A stretch of DNA of 64,000 bases from Xiphophorus maculatus (Eukaryota > Chordata > Actinopteri > Cyprinodontiformes > Poeciliidae), in contig NC_036453.1 of NCBI RefSeq assembly GCF_002775205.1, positions 30,543,213 through 30,607,212 on the forward strand. Direction: 5' to 3'. Each line of letters starts with the position of its first letter. Positions within the stretch are counted from its first letter, which is position 1. Positions 22,261-33,949 of the stretch are shown piece by piece. The notes under the pieces were generated by a model. The model did not search any database. It was not told where the DNA came from and saw only the letters and a list, made by a program, of their open reading frames with translations. The translations under genes were made by a program, and so were the position numbers.

Positions 22261-24792
22261 CAACTCACATTACATACTTCAAACCTAGTTGTGAAATACC
22301 TTGTTTATTCTACTAATTTGGTCCCTAAGAGAGCAAGACCGAATTTATTCTGACAAACATTTGTTGTGCATGAAACAAAGTCCTAATTATCTAAATGTTG
22401 ATTTAGTAACTTGAGTATCTAAACTCCCATTGTTAATAATTACAATTGGTTCAATCTGCTCCAAAGTTCTGAATGTTGCAAACATAAAGTTGAAGAGATG
22501 GGAAATTGGCTTAGTTTCTTATTAGTAATTTTGTGATGTCACTAGAGTATCTTTACTGCTTCAAATGTTGCATGTTTTAACTTTTATTTAGAATTATTCT
22601 TTACTGTCCCACAATGGGGATATTTTTGAAAGGGAAAAACTCAGAATCAAATGGGAGCTGCTTATGAAATTATTACTAACACCTTATGAGCATTCTTATC
22701 CAAAAGCATTGGCTCCGTACAGCATACAATACTTTTCCTGTTTTAGATAAGTTAGGATCACCATAATTTATTTCTAATTGCTAAATGTGAGAATAATAAG
22801 AGAGAGAGTATGTTTTTTTTTCTATAAATTCAGAAGTTTATATCTTATGTCTTCTCTATGTGGTAAAATTGCCTTTTAATTTTTATGACAAAGGTGAAAC
22901 ATTTTTGGTTTCCTTCAAAATATTTTTGCTAAATTTTAACAGATTTCCCCTGACAGAGCTATTGTATCTGAGTCTGGTTTGCAAACGGGTCTCCACACAT
23001 GCATCTTTTAATATCCAACCACAAACAACTCTAAAGCAATGACTTTGTAAGCAACTTTTAACTAATTTGGTGGCACGCTCAGGGTCATTGTCCATTTTGA
23101 AGACCCATTTGTGTCGAAACCTTTACTTCCATTCTGTTCTCTTGAAATGCTGCTTCAGTATTTATGTACAAGGATCTTTTGCTTAATCAATCTGTGTATT
23201 TTATGAAGCAACAGCGCCACACAGCATGATACTGCTACCAGTTGGGACAATGTAATCAGGTTGGCCAACTTTCCCTTTTGTATAATTGTAAAGTTATGAA
23301 GGAGAAACACTTCAAGTCTAGTTATATCAGTGCAATCAATCATTTTTTGAAGTAATTTCTTCTTTCTCATTAAGTCTCCTTATGTTGGTGCTGCACTCAT
23401 TTCACTACAGATTATGGCTCCCTTAATATTCTGAGTCAACATGATCACAAGATCTTTTGCTTTTCTTGTTTGAATGATTCACCAGATGTTTGTAGATGAG
23501 CTGCTTCTGGACAGAGGCTCTCATACCCCAACTTTCCAACACTGTTGCTGTTTTTAACAAATAAAATCTTAACTACAGGCTTTTATCATTTCTTTTATAG
23601 GCTAAGCTGTTTTCATGAATATGCTATTAAGAGAAGCTAATATACACAGCTGCCAAAAATATGTTAATATGTAAATTTGCATCTTCTGCTGCTTCCTATT
23701 TAGTCCACATATCAAGATGAAATGTGTTTTGTTCACCTAAACTGTAATTTACTCAGTTGTTTTCTTTAACATTGATATTTGGTAGGATTATTCTGTATTT
23801 TAAACAGACAATGTTTTATCTAAATTCATAAAACAATGAAGCAATGCGTGCATATCAAAGTTGCACTTTACACATTTAACCACAATAGGTCAGCCTTTTG
23901 TCCTTTTACTGCCTCGACTTCACTATAAATATTGTATATTAAACGGAACTAATGGAAATATAATAATCAAATATAAATAAAATATTACCAAAAAAAAAGA
24001 ATGTTGCATACTTCTCCTTTTAATGTTTCTACATTAAAAAAATATTCTTGTAATATTAGCTACCATATCATAATGCTGGTAATTTTCTTAAACAACATTG
24101 TAGGCCAATTTATTAATATATTCACAAATAATTAATGATAGAATAAAAATACTGCAGAACAGGCATAAAACCTTTCAGAATTGTGAAACATTAGAATCAA
24201 TCTGATAAAAGTTCATTTCCATTTTAGACTATTTTATTTCTTATTTATTGCTGATCTTTAAAGAACCTACATTAACCAACTAAGTTAAATTTAAACAGTA
24301 AATGTAACAAGGTGAAATAAAACAGCTAATGCAAAGGTTGTCCATTGTAAAATTTATTTTCAACGCACTGCTCCAACCAATTTTCACTTAGATAATTCAA
24401 GTACCTGACATAATTTAAATCATATTTACACATAAAATCAAGCCTCAGAAGACAATTGTGGTAGAATGAACCGTTAGTTTTAATTGACTTTTACAAGGTG
24501 CAGATTACAAAAAATTGTACCACAGTATGTGTGGTGACATCTCAACAGACTACAGATAAATGCATCCATACATAAGAATTAAGTAAAGAAAAAAAACTAC
24601 CCTAATTTAAAAATAAAATCAGCCGAGAAATGTTCCAGAAAATCAAGTAATTCACTGAAAATTTCATATATATTGATATTAAAGACAACAAAGAAAAAAC
24701 AAAGGAAAAAGCAGAGATGAGATCTGTTCATTATTATTTTTTCTAGGTTATTTGTTACTTCTAGAGTCTACGACGATTGATTTGGATTTTGC
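22261..24792. other. intergenic between receptors B and C
   Basis: No intact gene. It holds a Tc1-like transposase relic (about 22985-23560) and, at about 23877, a diverged form of the AACCACTAGAGGTCAG block that flanks the 3' side of each minus-strand receptor by roughly 0.9-1.2 kb. Confidence 0.6.
22985..23560 (-). mobile_element. Tc1-like transposase relic
   Basis: Phrases familiar from antisense Tc1 transposase genes run in order: GGGTCATTGTCCATTTTGAA, GACCCATTTGTG, ATGCTGCTTCAGTAT, GCCACACAGCATGATACTGC and CAGTTGGGACAATG. The transposase therefore lies on the minus strand. No open frame survives and the ends are not clear. Old. Confidence 0.65.
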
Positions 24793-25764
24793 TCAGATTT
24801 TTGCATTAACTTTAGATTTTCTAAAGATAGCCAGTGCTCTAATTTTGATCTCTTTTGTTTTCAGAGAATAAACAATAGGATTAATGCAAGGAGGCATGCA
24901 AGATGCCAACGACAGACTCAGAACTCTCTTCTCTGGTTCAACTACCCTTGAATAAAATCCAATGGCAAAAATAACAAAAATAGGAATGTAAAATATAGCA
25001 ACAACAGTTATATGTTCAACACATGTGGCCAAAGCTTTCACTCGTCGGTCCACAGATTTCATCCTGAACACAGTCACCAGGATGCTCACATAAGTGAGGA
25101 AAATGAAAACAAAAGTCACCCCGAGGACAAAAATGGAGGAGAATGAAGCTGCAGCCCACTGCAGTGAGTTATCATTACAGGCAAGTCGAAACACAGGTGC
25201 ATAGTCACAAAAATAACTAACCACTCTGACAGAGTTGCAAAAAGACAGTCGGGTCATTATGATTGTTGAAAATCCTGCCACTCCAACAGCTAAACACCAG
25301 GTAACACTGATAATGCAGCACATGCTGCGCACTGTGTTGACTGAGCTTTGTCTAAACGGGAAACATATAGCAATCAGCCTGTCATAGGCCAGTATTGTGA
25401 GTGCATACGATTCTAGTGCTACAAATGCATAATATACAAACATTTGTACAAGACACAGGTTAAATGGAACAAAGTTATCCTTGATTAGAAAAATCTTTAT
25501 CATGCCAGGAATGGTGCAGGAGTTAAAGACTAAATCTATCACTGCCAGGTTGGTGATGGCCAGAAATTTTGGAGTGTGCAAACTGTGATTCACAGCAATT
25601 GTATAAATTAGCAAACAGTTAAACATCACTGAAAACACATAAACAAATGCCAGGAAGATGAAATACACAGATATGAAGGGAAATGACTCAAATCCAACAA
25701 TGTAGAAGCCTGGAGGGTGAATGATGACAGAAGTGTTTGAAACAGTCCTAAAGGAAGACATCAC
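24793..25764 (-). CDS. olfactory receptor C, intact, 323 aa
   Basis: Third member of the minus-strand array. The N-terminal 77 residues are almost identical to A and B ([20 protein letters not shown] onward), then divergence rises: [55 protein letters not shown]. Core OR motifs are intact ([34 protein letters not shown]). A leader intron is predicted as at A: donor AACATTAG|GTGAGC at 25890/25889, acceptor CTTGCTTTTCAG at 25815-25814. Confidence 0.95.
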   Translation of the reverse strand: MMSSFRTVSNTSVIIHPPGFYIVGFESFPFISVYFIFLAFVYVFSVMFNCLLIYTIAVNHSLHTPKFLAITNLAVIDLVFNSCTIPGMIKIFLIKDNFVPFNLCLVQMFVYYAFVALESYALTILAYDRLIAICFPFRQSSVNTVRSMCCIISVTWCLAVGVAGFSTIIMTRLSFCNSVRVVSYFCDYAPVFRLACNDNSLQWAAASFSSIFVLGVTFVFIFLTYVSILVTVFRMKSVDRRVKALATCVEHITVVAIFYIPIFVIFAIGFYSRVVEPEKRVLSLSLASCMPPCINPIVYSLKTKEIKIRALAIFRKSKVNAKI

Positions 25765-25812
25765 TCATCTGCAAAGCTTTTATTGAAAGACGGCATCTGT
25801 TTAAAAGGAAGG

Positions 25813-26016
25813 TCTGAAAAGCAAGTGTTGACATTTATTTGAAATACTGATATCACAGATGTACTAAAAACTAAAGTAAATCAGCTCACCTAATGTTCCA
25901 TGAATGTCGTTTAGCCGCAGCAGTATGAGGTTTATCTGAGAAGCTGCAGGTGGACAGCTGGGAAGGTGACTTGCGTACCAGATAAAATATATGTCCCTGT
26001 TTATCCCATGAGATTA
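25813..26016 (-). promoter_or_regulatory. 5' leader exon and promoter of receptor C
   Basis: Minus strand order: TAATCTCATGGGATA (26016-26002), TATA-like ATATATTTTATC (25992-25981), a predicted leader exon ending at 25890, intron, acceptor before 25813. The order and spacing mirror receptor A. Confidence 0.5.
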
Positions 26017-26354
26017 ACTTAAAACTTTGAAAGCCATTATGAAATACCTTATTTATTTCACTAATTTGGTCTACAGAGAGGTCCATCTGGTTCATTACTG
26101 GACTTGTTATATCTTTAAGCTCACACATCAATTCCATTAGCTGTGAAAAGTTATTTAACTTGTACAGATGAATACCTGCAGATTTTTCTGTATCTTAACA
26201 CAAACAGTTGCATTGTCTCTTATAAAAGTCTGAATGTGGGACAATCTATAAGAAGCTACAAATACTAGTTGGTTATGACCTACAACCTTCAGCTGTCTGA
26301 AAACTAGATAAAACAACAAATAAAAACAAGTTCAAGCCATGTCACATTTCAAAG

Positions 26355-26360
26355 TTTATT
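26355..26360 (-). terminator. coa4: coa4 polyadenylation signal
   Basis: AATAAA on the minus strand about 95 bases beyond the coa4 stop codon. Confidence 0.6.
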
Positions 26361-26455
26361 TTCATTGGTAATTATGACATTTACTACAGTGTTTGGTTTT
26401 AAAAGTATCACAGACAGTTCTTGAACTTATTCCAAAACCACATGGATTTGTGAGT

Positions 26456-26704
26456 TCAACTGGTTGACTTGTTAGAGGTCTGCGATTGGGCTTTCCGCTG
26501 TTCTTTCTGAGCGTTTTGGAAATTTGTCATGCAGTCTTTGAAGCTCTGAACCTGCTTCTGGCAGGCTCTCCAGTCCTGATGTTCAGCCATGCACTCCTGC
26601 ACAGCATAATGTAGCTCAGCACAGCCAGTACGGGATATCATCTGATCAACAGGGTCATCCTCGTCTTCTTTACGGGTGCGGTCATGGGGTGAAGGATAAG
26701 ACAT
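26456..26704 (-). CDS. coa4: cytochrome c oxidase assembly factor 4 (CHCH domain), 82 aa
   Basis: Small twin CX9C protein of the mitochondrial intermembrane space, needed for assembly of respiratory complex IV. The two motifs are exact: C28-X9-C38 and C48-X9-C58, forming the coiled-coil helix-coiled-coil helix fold oxidised by the Mia40 relay. Family-specific wording is clear: DPVDQMISRTGCAELHYAVQ, EHQDWRACQKQVQSFKDC. Length matches vertebrate COA4. Coding is in one exon; a splice acceptor (GATTTTCACAG, ending about 26742) lies upstream of the ATG, so there is a non-coding first exon as in human COA4. No targeting presequence, as expected for Mia40 substrates. Confidence 0.95.
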   Translation of the reverse strand: MSYPSPHDRTRKEDEDDPVDQMISRTGCAELHYAVQECMAEHQDWRACQKQVQSFKDCMTNFQNAQKEQRKAQSQTSNKSTS

Positions 26705-26937
26705 CCTGATTATTTATATACACAACACTGACTCGGGCTGTGAAAATCAGCAAGAAATAGAAAAACAAACAAGATCTGGTCAGAATTCGTATCTAAAAAT
26801 CATCAACTGCATACGTTTAGAAAAAACAGAACATTGTACTTCTTGTACAATGGTCCTTGAATGGTTCTAATCTGACTTTAATTTTTTGTATTTTTTCCAC
26901 TGTTTTAGTCAATGTGTAGAGGAAGATCACCTGTTAC

Positions 26938-27150
26938 CTGTTGTGTGTTTGGGGTTCAACGCTGCCCCCTAACAGTGAGGCATGGTACTTTCTGCCTCAC
27001 CCTGAATGTTCACTGCATTTATGGCCAATCTGAAAGAATAAATATGTCAATCACATTTATTAAACATACAATGCAATATCAAAAATATGTATAACGTGTA
27101 ATTGAGCAAATATATTTGCGATATAAAGAGAGACATCAATGCGCATGCGC
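26938..27150 (-). promoter_or_regulatory. coa4: candidate coa4 promoter with NRF1 site and leader exon
   Basis: A perfect NRF1 palindrome GCGCATGCGC lies at 27141-27150, typical of promoters of nuclear genes for mitochondrial proteins. On the minus strand a strong donor CAACAG|GTAACAGG (exon end 26938) follows, which could join to the acceptor before the coa4 ATG. An inverted CCAAT lies at about 27023. A competing candidate is at 27.8-28.0 kb (ETS site CCGGAAGT at about 27963, donor at 27814-27813). Confidence 0.45.
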
Positions 27151-30100
27151 CAACTGCCTACTTTATTCATTGACAGCGCCACCACGAGGTACAGCAGCAC
27201 ACCTCCGTATTCCTACAAGCAAAGCGTAAATTCACAGATTTGGACCACCATAATTTTGATATTACCAATAATAAAAATCTTATTTATAGAAAACTGAAAT
27301 GGACAAACTGATTCTCTCTCCTCACTGTTATTATCTATTTTACTTCTCATGTAGATCTTTGACTTGTCAGGATTACAGGTGAGCCATTAATCATATGCAC
27401 CTGCATGAGCTTTTGGTACATGTTAGTTGCCTCATGTCTTATAATGTTGGACTTGTTTCGTTTAAAACTGTGAATGGCTCAGTTTTGAGAGCAACTATCA
27501 CTAGATCGGTCTCTCAATAACGTAGCAGAACTTCTACTCAAAGTCTTCTGTCAGAACAATACAGGGTTCTAAAATTAAATGACTATATATACATTTTAAT
27601 TAATTTTCTCCCACCTCCAACGAACACTTAATGTTGTTATTATTACAAATAATATAACTCCAAATGTTTTGTTCCGTATAACGTGAACGGTCAATAAGTT
27701 TAGAAACAAACTGCTACTCACATAAAGTTTTACATCCAATCCCTAAGGAAAGGCGATAAGCTCTCCATGAAATGTTTGATTAATAATAATAATAATAATA
27801 ATAAAATAGAATACCTCTCTTGTTTTGCCCGCTCAGTCCATTAAGGACATTTTCCTTCTGTTGTGGAGCAGAAAGCACATTTTCATAAAGCGCAAAGCTT
27901 CATTGCGTTTGCATAACCAACCTAAACTACGAGGAGAGGAAGGGGACATGTTTACGCAGAATCCGGAAGTGTCACCAGAAAACATGCTCTGTTCCAATGG
28001 TTCCGCTGCGAAGCGAAATTCCGCTACTTAATATTGTCTCGAAATGTGAATTTGAAACCAGAATTGTAGAACTTTCAGATAATTGCATTATCAAAGCAAT
28101 CATTTCTATGTTTACTATACAGTGTATGTGGCATGTAAATATGCCATTTTATTAATAATTCATTCATTCCTTAAAACCAAGTTTCCGATGTACAAATTAA
28201 TGATTGACTAATGCAAATTATGTCAGGTTCATAGCTGTGAGAAAATTAGTAATTGTGCTTAATGTCCTAGACAAAATGTTTAATGCTGCTAAAGTTTCAA
28301 AACAGCTCAAACTGAATATTTCAAACTTACTAAATATATACATTTATTATTAATTTCATTTTAATTTATTGTAGTTTCTGTGTGATAGAAAAAATCACAA
28401 TGGATGACAGCTAATATTAATGTCATTTGCAGTCTGTTTGCAAATTACATTCATATTAACAGATTTGCAAACATGGCTGTTTGCTCAAGTTAGATTAGAT
28501 TCAAATTCCATTGCCTGCTATCTAAGTTGACGCAATTTGTAATCCAACGCAAAAGATGATAATTAAAGGCAGATTGGTCAAATCTGCCCAGTCAACTGCA
28601 AAAAGTCACTGACTTTCCAAGAACATCCTATAATGTGAAAGTGTGACAATGGAGTGGAACCACTTTCTTTTAACAAGAAGAGACCGCCATCAAGATTTTG
28701 CTGCTTACCCTTGTGAACTCCCAACACATGTAACATTAAGATATGCTGTACTTATGTTTTGACATATGCTGCTGTTTCAATATTCCAACTAAAATTCAAA
28801 AGAAATTCCAATCTATATTAAGCCAGATGTCAAATCTTATATAAAGAAATTGTGTCCGTTGCGGATTTTCTGTAAATCTTGAGTGAAAATCAAAGTTTTC
28901 TGACAATCGAATAATAATGTGTTTGCTAATCTCTGTAAAAAGTTTACCATTCACTTCTTTGAATTACAATAAAATAGCAAGTTCAGAATAGAAGAATAGA
29001 AATTTAATATTTACAGCTTTGACTGTACCATAGGAGCCCAGTAATTGTATGCATGTTTTGTATCATTAGACAAGGCTGGTTCATTAGTCTCCTCAAAGAA
29101 ACTTTGTTGCTTTGTATAAAGTTGTTGTTTAGGAAATGACTCAACAACAGTAATGACATTGGTAATGAACAGTACTCCCTTGGGGGACATTTTGTCACCA
29201 AACAGAGCTCAGTGACCCTAGATAAAATGATTCTCTCCTGCCTCTTTGACTCCTGGGAGCTCTGCTAATGAGTCCTATTTGTGATGTCATTACCCAAGGA
29301 TGCTGGTTAATGACCTTCTTTATAACAAACAAAGCTTTTACTGCTCAAGCTTAAGCCTAATTAATCTCATCTGCACCCATTAGAAGGGTAAAATAATAGG
29401 AAGGGATGTAAAATGAAATGAATGAGCCTCTATTACCAAACAGCCACCTTCTCCATCAACAAGCTGATACATCTGCAGTCTCAGATGAACAAAAATAATA
29501 AATACTGTTTCACTTATCTTGGCTTTTCATACAGAACTTCACATCATTATCAAAATGCTGTGCTACATGAATTCAATGGTTGTTGAGTTTTTTTTTAATA
29601 TCTATTAAATGATAAATTTGCAGAATTCCAGTTAATGTAGATCCAACATCAACAAGAAAGAAAGTGTTTTGCTAAAGAGTCTCTAAAACCTCTGAAGGTG
29701 GATCTGTGTCTGCTGTAGTCTTAAAAAGCTTAGTTACAGATTAAACTAATAACTAAGGCTTTAGTCTCAAGCCAGAGAAGGGGAACTGGCCTTTGTAAAC
29801 AACATTTACCTTTAAATGAAGGCAATTAGATTTTGTCAATAGAAATATATTTCTGAAAGTCTTCACCGTTTTTATTGCATTAAAAATATTTATGAACAAA
29901 AATATTATTTCAGTAGTAGAGCTTTTATTATTATATAACAGGATTCTGAAGGAAATATGTTAAACATGTCACAAAAACAGATAATAAATACTGCACTGAA
30001 CTTTGAATAGTTGTATTTTCGCCACTTAACCACGAGAGGGCGGTAATTGGCAGGTTTAATTTATTATAGCGGTTCATCCACTGGCAAGTCTTCAGAGAGG

Positions 30101-32463
30101 GACATAAATATATAGTATAAAAGTCGAAAAGGTTTTTTATTTTTTTGCAGACATGATTCATTAGGCTGCAGACTTTTTTCAGCATCAACTTGTAAAGCCG
30201 AATGCTTCTTAACAACGACTGTGATGAAAAAGTTTGCTTAGCGGCAGCAGTGCTTAGTAGTGAAGGATTGCTGAGCAGAGTTTACTGGTCAGTGTAGAAA
30301 ATCCAAAACCGAAAAAAAGTATTAAACTCTGCTTTTATTTAATGTTTTTGCCTGTTAAAACTCATAATGTAGTAGATGGGATGATGGAAATGAAAGGACT
30401 ATTCAAAGTTTATATAGTGACAGACAGGCTGTCGGAGCAGATGATGCCTCTTACTTTGCAGAAACCTTATGACCAGATGAAGAATCAGCAGCTTCTATTG
30501 AGTGAAGGTCAACATGAAATATTTACTCAGCAGCATTACTCTGAGGCAGCATTTTTGTTTTTGACATATGAATCATAAGCTGTTTGCTATCCAAGATTGT
30601 GTTTCTTTGCGTTATTTGCAGAGATACTTGCAGCCCAGGTGGAGTGACAGGGCTACTATTCTTTATGCTATGCTGAAATCTGGCCTTGATATATAATAAG
30701 TGGCAATAGGAAAGTCCTGGTTGCACTGTGCATCACATTAAAAACAGTATTCCCATGTTGAAACAGTGCTGCAGAATGGAAACTGTTCTTACCATGATGA
30801 CGGAGTCTGGTCAGAGTTGATGGGAAAATGGATGTAATCAAAACAGTAACAGTGAAAAAGACTTGATTTTGTGGGAAAAAAAGACTGTGCATCCTGTTGG
30901 TTTATGTCATAAAATCACAGTAACATATCTTAAAATTTGCACTGAAACTTTAAGATATCAAGTTTACAAATACTTTTGTAAAGCCCTGAATTTAAAACAA
31001 AATAACAGCACACTATAAACCAGAGCTTCACTGTCTCCTTTACTTTATTCAGACTCTCTTACTGATGCATTTGCAACAATAGAAAATCCCTCTGCTGTTG
31101 ATGGCCTTTGAAACTTAAAATACAAAACATGTCATATTGTGAATTAATAAAAAACATGTAAAAGATCAAAAAGCAAGTGCATTGCCACAGATGAGAGCAG
31201 GCTTTCCTGCTTTGTTGATAAGTCCAGTTTGCAGTCAGGCTTCCCAGTCATTCACACATGAAGCAAGAGGGTGAGTCATTGCTTTGCATAAGGCAAGGAC
31301 ATTTTGTGCCTGAACTATGAAAAATCCCTCTAATGAATCTTTACTCGTCCCCCCTTTCCTTTATCTCTCTGCTGCTGCTCTCCCCGTTTGCTGGGCTCAG
31401 CTAAAACACTGTCCTTGCTTCCTTACAAAGTCACTCAACTGGATAAAGTCATTTACCTGAATGAAGAGGAGCAGGAAAGACGAGCAGCTGGAGGTAGTGC
31501 GGGGGCACAGTAGATGTCTTTGACAAACTACTATTTGTAAAGAAGATGTGGAAAAATAAGGAGTAAGGGGGGAAGGGGTGCCGTGAATAAACTGGATGTT
31601 TTGAACCAACAATAGAATAAAGTGTTTTTCATAAGTCTTTATGGGACAGAGTCTCATATAATATAGGAGCAACTCAGACACAGTATAAGGAAGATGCACT
31701 GACAGACATCACTTTATTTTTGCACACCAAGGAAAATGAATAGATATTACGTACAGTTGAGTCTAAACTTTTAAAAGACCGTTCTAAATGACAAATTCTG
31801 GTGTAAACAAAAATTAAAACAGATACAGTTTTTAATTAACCTTTGGGAAACATAATTAAAGCCTAGACTATCAATTTGAACACAGCTCAGGTAGGGAAGC
31901 ACTTCATTTTACTTTACACACTATTTTGTTTTCCACTGTACTGAATTATTTACATTCATTGTGTGGGGTGAAAAAATGTGATTCACCTTAAATTTGACTC
32001 TGACAACTCTGAGTCAAATTTATATTATTGCAGACTAAAAATATCTGCAAGGTTGACTTGCACAACGCAGATGTCATATGAAAAAAACAAAAACAAAACA
32101 TTTTGCTAGTGTCTGTATTTATCAGAAGACCAGGTGCAGGTTGCAACTGGAGTAATAATTCTGTGAGCATTATTACAAACACTGTAGGCCCAATGAATAA
32201 TTTGCTTATTTTGTGCATGTGGTGACAAATATGGAGATATGCACCTGATCCTGAGATTATAACAAAGTTCAGTTTAAAGTTGGCAACAATTTTAGTTCCC
32301 GCATGTGAGCTGAGTGAAGGCATAGGAGAAACTAAAACTAAAAGTTGTTAAAGTCTCACAAAAGAACTTTGAAAAATAAAGATTTTTTTGTGCACAATAG
32401 GCATAGAACCAGTTTGAGATGTTTCAAAGAAAAACTCATATTGACATTACATATAGGACATTT
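27151..32463. other. long intergenic stretch downstream of tpbgl, upstream of coa4
   Basis: No recognisable gene. It includes a (TAA)n run at 27781-27804, a GC-richer ETS/CCAAT-bearing patch at 27820-28030, a homeobox/SOX-motif-rich block at about 29205-29410 that might be a conserved enhancer, a CTCF-like motif at 30030-30043 and a 12-bp-stem hairpin at 31989-32022. The short open frames here show no family features. Confidence 0.5.
30030..30043 (+). promoter_or_regulatory. CTCF-like motif
   Basis: CCACGAGAGGGCGG fits the CTCF core in + orientation. Confidence 0.35.
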
Positions 32464-32895
32464 TCATACAACATTTTCAGTTTGTGTTTTCCTTTGGAAT
32501 GTCTCACAGTTATTTTTATGATTACACAAACAAAGCCCACACTTTGTCACATAATAACCACTAACTATTGGGATTGTGTGTGGCACATATTTATCTAAAA
32601 GGCAAGCTTGATCAGAACCTTTTTTTTCAAAAAGTTTCATGAATAAAACTTCTAAAAGTGTGGCATGGATTTTCACTCTGTCCTTGATGTCATCACTTTG
32701 TAGGGTGATGAATAGTGGTAGTTTTCTGCCACACAAAGCATTTTTCATATGGCAAAAGGTTTTGTTTTGTTCAGCAAATATGTCCTGCTTTCTTCCACAT
32801 TTGCTGAGTTCCCTCCACAGATTTTGGAAAAACTGCAAACAGGACTTTTCCAAAAGCCATGCACTTGCCTGTTTTTCTGAATAAAGTTCTATCAC
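32464..32895 (-). other. unrecognised open frame, 143 codons
   Basis: Not assigned to any family. The product would be helical and charged in its middle (LQSDDIKDRVKIHATLLEVL), with a Cys-rich tail (KCGLCLCNHKNNC). The frame stays open some 20 codons upstream of the first Met. No clear splice sites, signal peptide or known motif. It could be a remnant exon or chance. Confidence 0.15.
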
Positions 32896-33028
32896 TTTAG
32901 GTTGTAAGGTTGACCATGACTCACAAGATTTTTTCGGACATCAGTGGATAGCCTGATGCCACACCCTTATTTTATTTTATTTTAAATTTTTTAATGAAAT
33001 CTCTACAATATTAATTTCATCAGCAGCC

Positions 33029-33439
33029 TTGGCCGTACCCAATAAAGTTAAGCAGAGAAAGAAGAACATTGAACAAAATGTGATAGGACTTGTAACAAGT
33101 TTCATCATATTAACTTCAGAAACTCAGCAGGTTATTGATGACTTGCTGAAAAGAAACATCACTAAAGAAGTTCACTCTGTTATTCTCAGAATTATGTTTG
33201 AACATTTCAAACTGTGCAACTGCACAAGAAATAAGCTTCTCAATGAATGGTGCAGCAGCCGGGAGCTGTGGGATGTTATTATCTCTTTTCCTTTCATAAA
33301 GGATTGCCTAGTGCATTTTCTGCTAAATAAGATTATGCAGAAAAGAATGAATCTCCTTTCTGTGGCATTAGGAGATTCTGATCAGGCTCTCATCAATGCG
33401 ACCTGTAAGTTACTTCTGGATCATTTATCTGAGTTATGA
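33029..33439 (+). other. unrecognised open frame, 136 codons, possible exon
   Basis: Product rich in amphipathic helices (QQVIDDLLKRNITKEVHSVI, FIKDCLVHFLLNKIMQKR, DSDQALINATCKLLLDHLSE), reminiscent of HEAT/ARM-type repeats. A pyrimidine-rich stretch ending TTTCATCAG lies just before it, and a perfect donor GTAAGT occurs inside at 33405-33410, so an internal exon of about 33023-33404 is conceivable. I recognise no family and see no partner exons. Coding status unproven. Confidence 0.25.
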
Positions 33440-33722
33440 AATGCTTTTTGAAGAGAAAACTAAATGTTGCTTTTCTACTGGACTCAGAGCAGTCTTGCAG
33501 AGCTGCTGCAGCCTCCTGTTAAGTGGAACATGAATGTACTGCACATGAATGCTTCTATTCTTTGACAAGGCTGTCTTGATGATTAGGTTATCTCTTAAAT
33601 CTTCACATACAACAGGACAGCGAATGCTACAGTAGTCCCTCCACAGCTGACATGGTGTCACATTCTTATACAATTACTATGTAACGGTGCCCCTATGATG
33701 CTGACTCAGTAAAACACTCGAG

Positions 33723-33949
33723 CAGGGGTCTCCAAGTCCAGTCCTCAAGAGCCGTCATCCTGCAGCTGCTTTTAGATGTATCCATACTCCAACACATCTG
33801 AAGTAAATGGTGGAATCACCTTCTCAGCCCACCATCATGTTTGGCAATGGACAGGTAATGAATGATTCACATGATCCAAGAGTATCTGAGCAGGGATGCA
33901 TCTAAAAGCTTCAGGGCATAACTCTCAAGGACTGGAGAACTCTGACCTA
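33723..33949. mobile_element. non-autonomous hAT-like MITE, diverged copy
   Basis: Same family as 4031-4239: ends CAGGGGTCTCC and CCAGTCCTCAAGAGCC, with complementary CTCTCAAGGACTGGAG near the right end. More mutated, hence older. No coding content. Confidence 0.65.

Noticed and set aside
25886-26137. 83-codon minus-strand open frame upstream of receptor C
   Set aside because: It overlaps the predicted leader exon and promoter shared with receptor A and has no counterpart frame there.
26958-26972. CTCF-like motif on the minus strand (AGGGGGCAGCG)
   Set aside because: Only the 3' half of the core fits; weaker than the three listed sites.
27811-28030. Alternative coa4 leader exon and promoter with an ETS site
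   Set aside because: Possible, but the NRF1 site and stronger donor nearer the gene explain the start better; kept only as an alternative.
30342-30578. 78-codon plus-strand open frame
   Set aside because: No homology-like features, no splice context, length within chance.
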